A stretch of DNA of 64,000 nucleotides from an uncultured Oscillospiraceae bacterium (GCA_900542575.1 UQOE01000009.1:5874-69873); one strand, 5' to 3'. Positions 1 through 7,297 are shown, counted from the stretch's first letter. The notes: generated from the sequence alone by a model not told the origin. Numbers and translations: made by a program.

Positions 1-119
1 TCGGCCTCAAGGGCGTCAAAGCTCTCACTGATGTGTTCCACTGCGGCAGCCTCAGCCTTCAATCTGTGCATGGCTTCGACCTGCTTCTTCATAAGATTCA
101 TGTCAAATCTGTTCATCAT
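1..119 (-). CDS. 5' part of an unknown small mobile-element protein (cut by window edge)
   Basis: The first 39 codons of an open frame run off the left edge of the window. The visible part starts with two Met codons and is a charged, helix-favouring sequence rich in Met, Lys, Glu and Ala (MKKQVEAMHRLKAEAA). An AGGAGA ribosome site lies 6-7 nt before the start at 119. It follows the parB terminator in the same orientation, so it belongs to the next transcription unit of the same mobile element. I do not recognise the family; small coiled proteins of this kind are common in Firmicute conjugative elements. Confidence 0.6.
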   Translation of the reverse strand, partial: MMNRFDMNLMKKQVEAMHRLKAEAAAVEHISESFDALEA

Positions 120-140
120 AAGTTCTCCTTTTCGTAAAAT

Positions 141-179
141 AGAAAAAGCACCGTCAAAAGGTAGTGTTTTGACAGTGCT
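141..179 (-). terminator. Rho-independent terminator after parB
   Basis: A 13-bp stem (147-159 with 167-179, 7-nt loop) reads as fully paired, with one G-U, only in minus-strand RNA, and is followed there by a U-rich tract (147 downward). It closes the replication/partition operon. Confidence 0.85.
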
Positions 180-186
180 CATATGG

Positions 187-1110
187 TTATCGTCCCTGGT
201 CACGCTGCTTTCGCTTTTGCCACTGTTCCAGCAGCTTGATGATGGTATCCTGCATCTGCTGGGTGGAGTATGACTTGGGGAAGTATTTGCGAAGCGTTTC
301 ATTTCGAAAGGTGACACGCTCCAGATCACCCTTCTTTATTTCGGTCATGATCTCTCTGACAGCATCCAGGGTAAATCCGCCTTCCTGACTCAGCTTTTTC
401 ATGCGCTGCGCCTGGGAGAGAGAGGGAGCTGTCTGCGCCAGATCCATGGCCTCCATAAATATTTCCTGCTCTTCGGGTTTCAGGTAGGACAGTTCAACCG
501 CAGGGTTGAAGGAAATCTGCTTCTGATCTACCATCTCCAGAAGGTCGGGAATCAGGTTGGTAAGACGGATATATCTCTTAACCTGGGTCATACTATCATT
601 AGACGCCCTACCGATTTCCTGATTACTTAACTTTGGACCAACTTGGTCCAAAGTTAAATCACTTCGCTGTCCCTGATGTTTCATCGCCTCCAGCTTCATC
701 TTATAAGCAAAAGCCCTCTCACTGGGCAGAATGCTTTCTCGCTGCAGGTTACTGTCTACCATGAGGACAGTTGCTTCATCATCCGTCATATCACGGACAA
801 TGACCGGAACCTCATCCAGCCCTGCGGCTTCAGCTGCGTGAACTCGCCGGTGCCCGGAGATGATCTCATAACCACCGTCTTCCAAAGGCCTTGCGATGAT
901 GGGAGTTAATACTCCGTACTGAGCAATGCTTTCGGTCGTCCTGAGCATCGCCTCATCATCGACTACCTTAAACGGATGATTCTTGAAAGGAACCAGATCA
1001 AGTATCGAAATACTCTGTATGCGTTCCTGTTTTGCCTCAGCGCGGCTCGCATCTGTTTCGAAGATATCATCGTAACTGCTCAAGCTGATGTTTGCGCCTT
1101 TTTTCGGCAT
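187..1110 (-). CDS. parB: ParB/Spo0J-family partition protein
   Basis: 307-residue ParB-type protein. The N-terminal domain (about residues 35-130) carries the ParB nuclease/CTPase-like fold signature, with SGHRRVHAAEAAG as the conserved GxRRxxA box and the following NLQRE stretch; a helix-turn-helix region follows (about 160-190, SNQEIGRASNDSMTQVKRYIRL). It would bind centromere-like sites of the element and work with ParA for segregation or maintenance. The start overlaps the 3' end of parA by 44 nt and is preceded by an unusually long match to the anti-Shine-Dalgarno (AAGGAGGTGATCC), suggesting strong independent initiation. Its association with RepA_N and ParA points to an integrative element rather than the chromosomal parABS, but sequence alone cannot exclude other roles. 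Confidence 0.93.
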   Translation of the reverse strand: MPKKGANISLSSYDDIFETDASRAEAKQERIQSISILDLVPFKNHPFKVVDDEAMLRTTESIAQYGVLTPIIARPLEDGGYEIISGHRRVHAAEAAGLDEVPVIVRDMTDDEATVLMVDSNLQRESILPSERAFAYKMKLEAMKHQGQRSDLTLDQVGPKLSNQEIGRASNDSMTQVKRYIRLTNLIPDLLEMVDQKQISFNPAVELSYLKPEEQEIFMEAMDLAQTAPSLSQAQRMKKLSQEGGFTLDAVREIMTEIKKGDLERVTFRNETLRKYFPKSYSTQQMQDTIIKLLEQWQKRKQRDQGR

Positions 1111-1894
1111 CGTGGATCACCTCCTTTGAAAGCTTTCTGTAGGCATCAGCTACCTTTCCGCCGGGATCATGAGCAAAGATGCTCTTGCCCTCGGCACTGA
1201 TCTCGGCTGCACGGACAGATCTGGGAATCTCTACATCAAAGACCTTCAGCTTGCTGCCGTAGGCTTCCCTGATAAGAGAGGCAATCTCCTTAGCATTGTT
1301 GGTTCGGGAATCCACCATTGTGAGGAGAATTCCTTCCACCCGTAGCTTCGGATTGATCTGCCGTTTCACCTTATTGACTGTCTGAAGTAACTGCTCCAGA
1401 CCCTTTGCGGACAGATACTGTGCCTGAACCGGCACCACCAGCTGGTCCGCCGCAGCCAGTGCATTGACCGTAAGCATTCCAAGGGAAGGCATACAGTCCA
1501 GGATAATGAAGTCGTATTCCTTTTTCAGAGGCTCCAGGTACTGCTTGAGAATAGATTCTCTGCTCATGGCATTTACCAGAGAAACCTCCAGGCCTGACAG
1601 TGCAATGCTCGCAGGCATCAGGTCCACGCCTTCTTCGTGCGTCAGGATACCTTCCTTTAAGGGGACAGGCATATCCTGCATGACCTTTGCCATCTGATCG
1701 GATACCGTCACCGGCAAGTCATCGGGCCTCGGATATCCTAAGGAAATCGTGAGGCTGGCTTGCGGATCCATATCCACCAAAAGGACTTTCTTACCTTCCT
1801 GCACCATACCGATACCAAGATTCTCAGCTGTGCAGGTCTTACCGGTTCCGCCTTTCTGGTTTACACAGGCGATAACCGTTGCTTTGTTCTGCAT
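1067..1894 (-). CDS. parA: ParA/Soj-family partition ATPase
   Basis: 275-residue deviant Walker ATPase. The P-loop KGGTGKT is at residues 14-20 with the signature Lys in front, Walker A' LLVDMDPQAS at about 39-48, and the DCMPSLG Walker B region at about 133-139. There is no N-terminal DNA-binding extension, so it is the short Soj/type Ib form. It would form ATP-dependent dimers on nucleoid DNA and move ParB-bound DNA. It lies between repA (18-nt gap) and parB (44-nt overlap), with a GGAGGTGG ribosome site upstream. Confidence 0.95.
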   Translation of the reverse strand: MQNKATVIACVNQKGGTGKTCTAENLGIGMVQEGKKVLLVDMDPQASLTISLGYPRPDDLPVTVSDQMAKVMQDMPVPLKEGILTHEEGVDLMPASIALSGLEVSLVNAMSRESILKQYLEPLKKEYDFIILDCMPSLGMLTVNALAAADQLVVPVQAQYLSAKGLEQLLQTVNKVKRQINPKLRVEGILLTMVDSRTNNAKEIASLIREAYGSKLKVFDVEIPRSVRAAEISAEGKSIFAHDPGGKVADAYRKLSKEVIHDAEKRRKHQLEQLR

Positions 1895-1912
1895 TTCTTT
1901 GTAACCACCTCC

Positions 1913-2788
1913 TTAAAACTTGCCGGAAGCCATGTCGTTGTTCACCCATGCCTGATAGTATGGGCTGATGGTCGTCGGGGCATTGAAGAGAGTGGCCAGC
2001 AGATACTGCTTCATGTTGCGGACCTCGGTGCTGTTCTTCTGAAGACAGATCAGCACATAGTCAATGTGGTCCTTTGTCAGCTTCATGAACCGGCTCTTGA
2101 CCACTTCGGTTGGCTTATCATCTCCGGCAATACGGATGGTCTTTCGCTTGGAACAACAGGTATCCACCAGCAGATCCAGAATGCCTTCCAGAGTTTCCTC
2201 TTCAAAGCGATGCTCCTGAAGCAGAATATCGAAGTAAAGGCTTTCTCTGAAATAGCTTTCATACTGAGCATGCTCACGCATCCCTTCGTTCCTATCTGCC
2301 GATAAGAAAGGATCAGTATCACTATATTCAGTATTATTAACCTCAGTATTACTTCCTCGTACTTCGGAAGATTCCAGAAACTGCGTTTCTACGACTCCAG
2401 AATCGTCCATTTTACGATTCAAGATCCGTCCATTCTGTCCGACGGACAAAAAGTTCTTCACATAGATGAGATTTGGCTTCCCAAGTCCCTGACGTTTTCT
2501 CTCGATCAGCCCGGCACCCACCTCCAGCTCACGAAGCATCCGGTTGACCTTCTTATCACTGCAGCCGATGGCCTTCATGATCTGGTCGATGGTGTAGATG
2601 ATATAAACACGGCCCTGTTCATCCACCCAGTTGTTTCTGGCGGATAACCCCATGCGGTCCAGGAACAATCCATACAGAATCTTGGCTTCTGCGGATACAT
2701 CCTGAAAGGCAGGATCCGTAAACATCACCTTAGGGACACGATAGAAGGAAAACTGATCCGACTGCGCCCCGTAGAAATAATCAAACAC
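1913..2788 (-). CDS. repA: Replication initiator protein A (RepA_N family)
   Basis: 291-residue protein with the RepA_N signature at the N-terminus: FYRVPKVMFTDPAF followed by SAEAKILYGLFLDRMGLS and a winged-helix region with TIDQIMKAIGCSDKKVNRMLRELE (about residues 66-90). RepA_N proteins initiate replication of Firmicute plasmids and many conjugative elements. The start is GTG, 8 nt inside the upstream Cys-rich gene, with GAGGAGGTGG in front of it. With parA and parB downstream it suggests the element can replicate after excision. The C-terminal half (about 150-290) is not recognised and probably contains the variable host-adapted domain typical of this family. Confidence 0.88.
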   Translation of the reverse strand: MFDYFYGAQSDQFSFYRVPKVMFTDPAFQDVSAEAKILYGLFLDRMGLSARNNWVDEQGRVYIIYTIDQIMKAIGCSDKKVNRMLRELEVGAGLIERKRQGLGKPNLIYVKNFLSVGQNGRILNRKMDDSGVVETQFLESSEVRGSNTEVNNTEYSDTDPFLSADRNEGMREHAQYESYFRESLYFDILLQEHRFEEETLEGILDLLVDTCCSKRKTIRIAGDDKPTEVVKSRFMKLTKDHIDYVLICLQKNSTEVRNMKQYLLATLFNAPTTISPYYQAWVNNDMASGKF

Positions 2789-3005
2789 CCATCTTCACCA
2801 CCTCCTCCGTGATCTTATCCTTCTTCAGAGGCTTATCGCGAAGAGTGGAACGGTGCTTCTCAAAGGGGCAGCGTACATACAGACAGGAGCGGTACTTAAA
2901 ATCCGGCTGGTAGTAAGGACACTTTCTGCAACTTGCAGGTGCCTGATCACCGGCCTTCTTTACTAGCTTCTCGTAATGACGGAAGCGTTCCTCGGCCTTA
3001 CTCAT
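2781..3005 (-). CDS. Cys-rich small protein (possible zinc ribbon)
   Basis: A 74-residue basic protein with a four-cysteine cluster, CRKCPYY followed by CLYVRCPF, spaced C-x2-C-x11-C-x4-C, which looks like a metal-binding knuckle. The start ATG overlaps the stop of the upstream gene in ATGAGTAA and its own stop overlaps the repA GTG start by 8 nt, so the three genes are probably translationally coupled. The longer open frame upstream of this ATG is in the shadow of the neighbouring gene and was not used. Family not recognised; small Cys-rich proteins are common next to repA in Firmicute conjugative elements. Confidence 0.7.
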   Translation of the reverse strand: MSKAEERFRHYEKLVKKAGDQAPASCRKCPYYQPDFKYRSCLYVRCPFEKHRSTLRDKPLKKDKITEEVVKMGV

Positions 3006-3276
3006 GGGAACCACCAGCTTTCTTACGTCTTTCCTGAAGCCACTTATCCAGGTCCTTGTAACAGCACGCGCTGACACAGGGCTGGCCTTTGGCATAACAG
3101 CAGCCTTCACATTTCTTTTCCTGTTCGGTCTTAACGACCTCTGCCAGGTAGTAGCAGTTTTCCTTGCCCAGAATGCAGCCGATCTTTCTGTTCTTATAAA
3201 AGTAACAGGCACGGCAGCTATCCGGACGGTCTGCATGGTATCTGATACCATCGATCACCTTAATTCTCTTACTCAT
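2998..3276 (-). CDS. Cys-rich small protein, first gene of the replication operon
   Basis: 92 residues with twelve cysteines in two groups: CRACYFYKNRKIGCILGKENC (about 22-42, positions given as key Cys) and CEGCCYAKGQPCVSACC (about 56-72). The pattern suggests two zinc- or iron-sulfur-binding knuckles. A GGAGG ribosome site is 8 nt before the ATG. It is the first gene of the unit that continues through a second Cys-rich gene, repA, parA and parB. No assignable family or function. Confidence 0.72.
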   Translation of the reverse strand: MSKRIKVIDGIRYHADRPDSCRACYFYKNRKIGCILGKENCYYLAEVVKTEQEKKCEGCCYAKGQPCVSACCYKDLDKWLQERRKKAGGSHE

Positions 3277-3326
3277 AGCGATATCCTCCGTTGAAGTTGA
3301 TACATCTCAGGGAAGTCCTGAAATGA

Positions 3327-3363
3327 CAAAAGCCCCGCAGTGATTTTTCGTCACTACGAGGCT
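3327..3363 (-). terminator. Rho-independent terminator after the DUF5655 gene
   Basis: A 13-bp stem (3331-3343 with 3351-3363) is complete only in minus-strand RNA, where two positions become G-U pairs; a UUUU tract follows at 3330-3327. It separates the DUF5655 gene from the replication operon. Confidence 0.8.
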
Positions 3364-3411
3364 ATGTAAGATATCGATTATTTAATTGTGAGGGAGAGAG
3401 CGAACTAAGAT

Positions 3412-3789
3412 TTATCTCTTGCTTTCCGAGAATTGGTATGCAGCGTCTATCCACTCCAACAATTCGTCATCCATTTCCGCTTCGTGCGCAAGGGCAATAT
3501 GATGCGTCCATCTGCCCGGATACGCTTCAACTGAAGCAAGAACTCGTGGATGGTCCAAAGGATACGGAAGCCCGACAGAGAGCATCACAAATTCTTTGGG
3601 CCAGTCCTTTTTGCGCTTTTTCGAAGTGGACACCATAGCAAACATATGCCGATTGTAAAAGGATATCTGCGTCTTGGAAACTTTAATGCTCATGTTCAGA
3701 TAACGTTTTTCCAAAACCGAAGCTATCTCCTCGTATAATGGGAGCATTTTCGGATAGTCATTCCAGAACATTATTTCATCGGTTGTCAT
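3412..3789 (-). CDS. DUF5655 domain protein
   Basis: About 125 residues. The stretch PLYEEIASVLEKRY and then VSKTQISFYNRHMFAMVS is the hallmark of DUF5655, a small domain found alone or fused to other domains, of unknown biochemical role. The C-terminus has the usual ending with an acidic helix (DDELLEWIDAAYQFS). I placed the start at the second Met (MTTDEIMFW) because the family core begins there; a GTG 36 nt upstream (3825) is also open. It lies between the element's replication operon and the intact tRNA-Arg. Confidence 0.75.
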   Translation of the reverse strand: MTTDEIMFWNDYPKMLPLYEEIASVLEKRYLNMSIKVSKTQISFYNRHMFAMVSTSKKRKKDWPKEFVMLSVGLPYPLDHPRVLASVEAYPGRWTHHIALAHEAEMDDELLEWIDAAYQFSESKR

Positions 3790-4126
3790 ATGGATAACCC
3801 CACAAATTATGATTTCACTTCCCACCGGCTAACCTAGGCGGGCGATTTTGGATTTTCAAAGATTTAAAAACATCTCCGCTAAAGCAGTCTCAAATTTCTT
3901 TGCAGAAAAATTTCTCACGCTATGGAATTCTCGGAAATTTCAGCCCGAAAACAGGCTTTTCTGCACAGAAATACATAGAGAAACAACGGAGAACAGTTGA
4001 CAGGCCGCCGGATTTAGCAGAAGCCTCAGAAGCGGCATTTTCGGCCCGTTAGCATTTCAGGCCGGATATTGGTTTTCTGCAAGAGGACCCCTTTTTATAT
4101 TAGCGGAAAACGGCCCCAAAATCCTT
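3790..4126. other. Non-coding stretch between DUF5655 gene and tRNA-Arg
   Basis: About 340 bp without a convincing gene. It contains one GTTAGCA (4050-4056), a heptamer that recurs three more times between the two tRNA-Arg copies (4333-4339, 4378-4384 inverted, ATTAGCA at 4408-4414). These might be integrase arm sites or excisionase sites, but that is inference. Confidence 0.4.
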
Positions 4127-4166
4127 GAAAAAAGTAACGCGGAAGACATTTTTCGTATCTTCCGCG
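4127..4166 (-). terminator. Terminator downstream of intact tRNA-Arg
   Basis: Stem CGCGGAAGA (4138-4146) pairs with TCTTCCGCG (4158-4166); minus-strand RNA then runs into UUACUUUUUU. It sits 9 nt after the CCA end of the tRNA. Confidence 0.85.
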
Positions 4167-4175
4167 GTTGTTGAC

Positions 4176-4252
4176 TGGCGTCCCTGGCGGGATTCGAACC
4201 CACGGCCTTTCGCTTAGGAGGCGAATGCTCTATCCTGCTGAGCTACAGAGAC
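4176..4252 (-). tRNA. tRNA-Arg(CCU), intact copy
   Basis: 77 nt with encoded CCA (4176-4178). The acceptor arm GTCTCTG pairs with CAGGGAC (one G-U), the T arm has the TTCGAAT loop, and the anticodon loop CTCCTAA gives CCU, reading AGG. It differs from the truncated host copy at 4492-4531 at 4 of the first 40 positions. It has a good terminator downstream, but I see no strong promoter in the 240 nt directly upstream; the promoter of the broken copy (4543-4572) could read through to it. Confidence 0.95.
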
Positions 4253-4491
4253 ATTTATTCAAAAAACCCTTATTTTTCAAGGCTTTTCAGCCTTCCGGGT
4301 AAGGACCGGTGTTCCTTTTGAACTCTGTTTGGGTTAGCAGATCCGCCGATTTTCTCATCGAATTTCGAAGGCGATTTTGCTAACGAACACGATATCCTGA
4401 GTTCTGCATTAGCAAAACCCGTGAAAAGTGAACGGCGAGTCGAACTCCAATCAAGAAATGAATTTTTCAAAATTTCTCTGTTAAACATTTC

Positions 4492-4531
4492 CTTAGGAGG
4501 CGGACGCTCTATCCAGCTGAGCTACGGAGAC
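4492..4531 (-). pseudogene. 5' half of a tRNA-Arg(CCU) gene, cut in the anticodon loop
   Basis: The 40 nt from the 5' end through the anticodon loop (…CCTCCTAAG) align with the intact tRNA-Arg at 36 of 40 positions, then similarity stops abruptly; the 3' anticodon stem, T arm and acceptor strand are absent. The break in the anticodon loop is where tyrosine integrases often recombine, so this is read as the right attachment site of the element on the left. A consensus promoter still stands in front of it. Confidence 0.85.
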
Positions 4532-4542
4532 CTGTGCACACG

Positions 4543-4572
4543 ATCATAGCAGAATTCAGACAGGAATGTCAA
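4543..4572 (-). promoter_or_regulatory. SigA-type promoter of the truncated tRNA-Arg
   Basis: On the minus strand TTGACA (4572-4567), 18-bp spacer, TATGAT (4548-4543), 11 nt before the tRNA 5' end. It is near consensus and points through the tRNA half toward the intact copy. Confidence 0.85.
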
Positions 4573-4573
4573 A

Positions 4574-4620
4574 TCGGCCACATGGCCGACATTGACGGTG
4601 GCTTGTGCAATTGATACAAT
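4574..4620 (+). promoter_or_regulatory. Promoter with adjacent dyad for the first lipase gene
   Basis: TTGACG (4592-4597), 17-bp spacer, TACAAT (4615-4620). A perfect dyad TCGGCC-ACAT-GGCCGA (4574-4589) ends 2 bp before the -35 box and could be an operator. The lipase ATG is 41 nt downstream. Confidence 0.75.
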
Positions 4621-4661
4621 TAGTTTGGCATTATATTCTATGTTTTTGTAGGAGAATGAAT

Positions 4662-5846
4662 ATGAATCAGACCAAAGTGTACAATGACTATCCAACTGTC
4701 TTCATCCACGGCTTCCTCGGCTGCGGCATGGACAACGGCCTCACCAGCATTTTCAACTACTTCGGCTCCTTCACCAAGAATCTCGAACTGGAGATGAAGA
4801 AGTACGGCTATGAGGTCTATGTGCCCTCGCTGGGTCCCTTCAATGGACTCTGGACCAGAGTCTGTGAACTCTGGACGTATCTGGTCGGAGGGACCGTCGA
4901 CTACGGCAAGGTACACAGTGAGAAATTCCACACGGAGCGGTATGGCCGGACCTATCCCGGAGTCCTGAAGGACCTGGGCCAGCCCGGGAAACACGCAAAA
5001 GTGAATCTCGTCGGCCACAGTTTCGGCGGCCCCACCGTCTGCCTCTTTGCGAGCATGCTGGAATCGGGCTGGGAAGAAGAGCGCGCCGGGACACCGGAAG
5101 AAGAGCTCTCGCCCCTGTTCCAGGGCGGCCATGGCAGCTGGCTTCACACTGCCACCACCATTTCGGGTACCAACAATGGCACCTCCGCCTGCGACGCCAT
5201 CGGTCGTCCGCTGCGCACAGTCGCCAGCGCTGCCATTTACGGCCTCGGGGTCCTGTACGGCGACACCGATCTCGTCAAGTTCTACGACTTCCAGAATGAG
5301 CACTACCATCTCATGATGGCGCCGGGCAGACACAGCCATCATTTTACCAGCCCGCTGGATAAAAAAGCGGAAATCAAAAACCTTATTGAGTCGGACGAGG
5401 ACATCATGTGGAATATGACCGTCGAGTTCTCGAAAGATCTGGCGAAATCCTATGTCATGATTCCGACGGCCTACTACTTCAACCGCCGCGGGCGGAAGAC
5501 GCATCATTGGCGCACCATGGAGATTCCGGACAAAGGCATCAACCCCATCTTTCTGGCAACAGCGCCCATTATCTCCCTTTACCGCAATAAGAGGCTGGGC
5601 ATTGACAAGTCCTATGCCGCTTCCGACGGCGTCGTCCCGACCGTCTGCCAGGGACATCCCGAAGGCAGCCCGTTCAAAGAGTGGAAAGAGGGCGAAGAAT
5701 TTGTGCCGGGAATCTGGCAGGAAATGCCGGTGGAACCCAAGGACCATGAGGCGTTTGCCGGTATGTTCTATCCGGCCGGCCCGTTCTACTGCTACTACCG
5801 CACCATGCTCCAGGGCTTCCGGGAGCTGCCCGACGGCAAAGCGTGA
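4662..5846 (+). CDS. Staphylococcal-type triacylglycerol lipase (alpha/beta hydrolase)
   Basis: 394 residues from the ATG that has AGGAG 7 nt upstream; an earlier ATG (4656) and the longer open frame are less well placed. The oxyanion region IHGFLG is at residues 15-20 and the nucleophile elbow GHSFGG puts the catalytic Ser at about 120. The C-terminal part has ASDGVVPTVCQGHP, matching the Asp/His acid-base and metal-site region of staphylococcal (family I.5-like) lipases. Those enzymes are normally secreted pre-pro-proteins; here there is no signal peptide or propeptide, so it is predicted to be cytoplasmic and may act on intracellular esters. A paralogue lies at 47062-48243. Exact substrate unknown. 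Confidence 0.85.
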   Translation: MNQTKVYNDYPTVFIHGFLGCGMDNGLTSIFNYFGSFTKNLELEMKKYGYEVYVPSLGPFNGLWTRVCELWTYLVGGTVDYGKVHSEKFHTERYGRTYPGVLKDLGQPGKHAKVNLVGHSFGGPTVCLFASMLESGWEEERAGTPEEELSPLFQGGHGSWLHTATTISGTNNGTSACDAIGRPLRTVASAAIYGLGVLYGDTDLVKFYDFQNEHYHLMMAPGRHSHHFTSPLDKKAEIKNLIESDEDIMWNMTVEFSKDLAKSYVMIPTAYYFNRRGRKTHHWRTMEIPDKGINPIFLATAPIISLYRNKRLGIDKSYAASDGVVPTVCQGHPEGSPFKEWKEGEEFVPGIWQEMPVEPKDHEAFAGMFYPAGPFYCYYRTMLQGFRELPDGKA

Positions 5847-5866
5847 ATCGCGCACCGAAAACAGAG

Positions 5867-5898
5867 TCCCCCGTATCATCCGGATACAGGGGATTTAT
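5867..5898 (+). terminator. Convergent terminator between lipase and M28 peptidase
   Basis: Imperfect stem TCCCCcGTATC / GATACaGGGGA (5867-5877, 5883-5893) followed by TTTATT. It may serve both converging genes. Confidence 0.55.
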
Positions 5899-5912
5899 TG
5901 CTGTCTGCAGAT

Positions 5913-7145
5913 TTACTGTTTGGCGCCCTGGTCGAACTTCTCGAGGACCTTCATGGTGACGGCAAAGCAGTTGGCAATGCCCTCTTCGTTCAGGTTGTCA
6001 TAGGAGTCCTTGCGTGTGTGATAATAGCTCTCCAGCTTGTGGTTCAGGCCGGTGATGCCGGTTACGCGGAAACCGCCCTGCGCGAAGGCTGCCGAATCGG
6101 TCGCGCCGCCGAGGGGCGGGACCCAGCCCTTCTTGCACGGGATGCCGAGCTCCTGTGCCGATTCATAGAACAGATCCGAGACATCTTTGTCGGCCTTAAC
6201 TGTGCCGTTGAGGTCGCGGTAATTGACCATGAGATATTTCGGGTCGTGGATGGTGTCGTAGGAATAGATGAAAGTCGGGACATCGTCGAACTCGCCCTTG
6301 TGGGCTTCGCACCAGGCCTTCGCGCCGCGGAGTCCTGCCTCCTCAGAGCCGGAGAGGACAACGCCGATTTCGGTGTTCTCGAGCTCAATGCCCTCATCTT
6401 TCAGGCTCTTGAGAACTGCCATGCCCATCTCACAGCCGGTGAGGTTGTCGTTGGCGCCGTCGACGACGCGGTTCTCATTCCACAGCCAGTACAGACCGAT
6501 GAGGAACGGGACGAACAGCAGACCCCAGAGGCCGGCTTTCTTCAGACCGGCATCAGCGATCTTGCCGAACGCGCCCTCTTTTTTCCAGCGCATGAGGCCG
6601 AGGATGGTGTAATAGAAGATGGAGGAGAAACCGAGGATAGCGTGGCCCTCAAAACCGACGCCGCCGAGCTTGTAGTTGACCGGCCATTCCCAGGCGGCAT
6701 CCGGATGGCCGTTAAAGATGATGCGGCGCTTGACTTCGCCCTTCGGCTTCTTGATGGCGGTCATGTTGTGGCCCATCTTCTTGGGGAACAGCGGATCCAT
6801 CATCTTAATATAGGCACCGAACTGCACCAGCGCAATGGTCAGCGATGCGGCATTCAGGCCGACCGTCACCGCAGGTGCGGCAAAATAGGATGCAATGCTT
6901 GCCAGCGTCAGGCTGACGGAATAGTAGATCCAGCCGTAGAACGAACCCGGGTTCTCCTCGAAGGACTCCACCTCCGCGCTGTCACACCCGAGATCCTTAG
7001 CCATCTGGGCATAGTATTCACAGGCCTGCTCCTCGCCGCGGGTACCGGGGCTGCGCTTCTCAAACGTCTTGCAAACATGCGTAATATCGCTGACGATCCA
7101 TTTCGCGATATCCGACTTCTTATCAATGATTGCTTTGAGATCCAT
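5913..7145 (-). CDS. Membrane-associated M28-family zinc peptidase
   Basis: 410 residues. The M28 metal-binding series is visible: NGHPDAAWEW (first His/Asp), GANDNLTG (bridging Asp), SGSEEAGLRGA (catalytic Glu and metal Glu), YSYDTI (Asp) and YYHTRKDS (last His). Two hydrophobic segments lie between residues about 75 and 105 and another at about 205-225, so the catalytic domain appears to carry inserted membrane helices, unlike secreted soluble M28 aminopeptidases. Probable role is dipeptide or peptide hydrolysis at the membrane. GGAGG lies 13 nt upstream of the ATG. A hairpin (7180-7214) stands in the leader. Confidence 0.82.
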   Translation of the reverse strand: MDLKAIIDKKSDIAKWIVSDITHVCKTFEKRSPGTRGEEQACEYYAQMAKDLGCDSAEVESFEENPGSFYGWIYYSVSLTLASIASYFAAPAVTVGLNAASLTIALVQFGAYIKMMDPLFPKKMGHNMTAIKKPKGEVKRRIIFNGHPDAAWEWPVNYKLGGVGFEGHAILGFSSIFYYTILGLMRWKKEGAFGKIADAGLKKAGLWGLLFVPFLIGLYWLWNENRVVDGANDNLTGCEMGMAVLKSLKDEGIELENTEIGVVLSGSEEAGLRGAKAWCEAHKGEFDDVPTFIYSYDTIHDPKYLMVNYRDLNGTVKADKDVSDLFYESAQELGIPCKKGWVPPLGGATDSAAFAQGGFRVTGITGLNHKLESYYHTRKDSYDNLNEEGIANCFAVTMKVLEKFDQGAKQ

Positions 7146-7179
7146 AACTCGACTCTCTCCTCCTTGTACAGAAAAATGG

Positions 7180-7214
7180 AAGGAGCGCCGCAGTTTCCCC
7201 TGCCGGCGCTCCTT
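7180..7214 (-). other. Stem-loop in the leader of the M28 gene
   Basis: An 11-bp perfect stem AAGGAGCGCCG / CGGCGCTCCTT (7180-7190, 7204-7214), followed on the minus strand by CCATTTTTC. Lying between a TATAAT (7234-7229, minus) and the gene, it looks like a transcription attenuator; no ligand motif is recognised. Confidence 0.5.
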
Positions 7215-7250
7215 TGCGATCCATCCTCATTATAAAAACCGCAGGCACTC

Positions 7251-7280
7251 GGACGATTGTTCATTTGCGAACGACTGTCC
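7251..7280. promoter_or_regulatory. Imperfect 12-bp dyad between divergent genes (operator candidate)
   Basis: GGACGATTGTTC - ATTTGC - GAACGACTGTCC pairs at 9 of 12 positions and lies just upstream of the aldo/keto reductase promoter and of a minus-strand TATAAT. No regulator gene is adjacent. Confidence 0.45.
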
Positions 7281-7297
7281 TTGTTCAGTTGTCCGGT

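Noticed and set aside
4270..4488. 72-residue minus-strand open frame between the two tRNA-Arg copies
   Set aside because: It starts directly at the recombination point with no ribosome site, has no recognisable motif and overlaps the GTTAGCA repeats. I consider it non-coding.
4638..5879. 413-residue minus-strand frame opposite the first lipase
   Set aside because: Shadow frame; the plus strand has the nucleophile elbow, ribosome site and promoter.
5898..7235. 445-residue plus-strand frame opposite the M28 peptidase
   Set aside because: Shadow frame; the minus strand carries all five M28 metal motifs.
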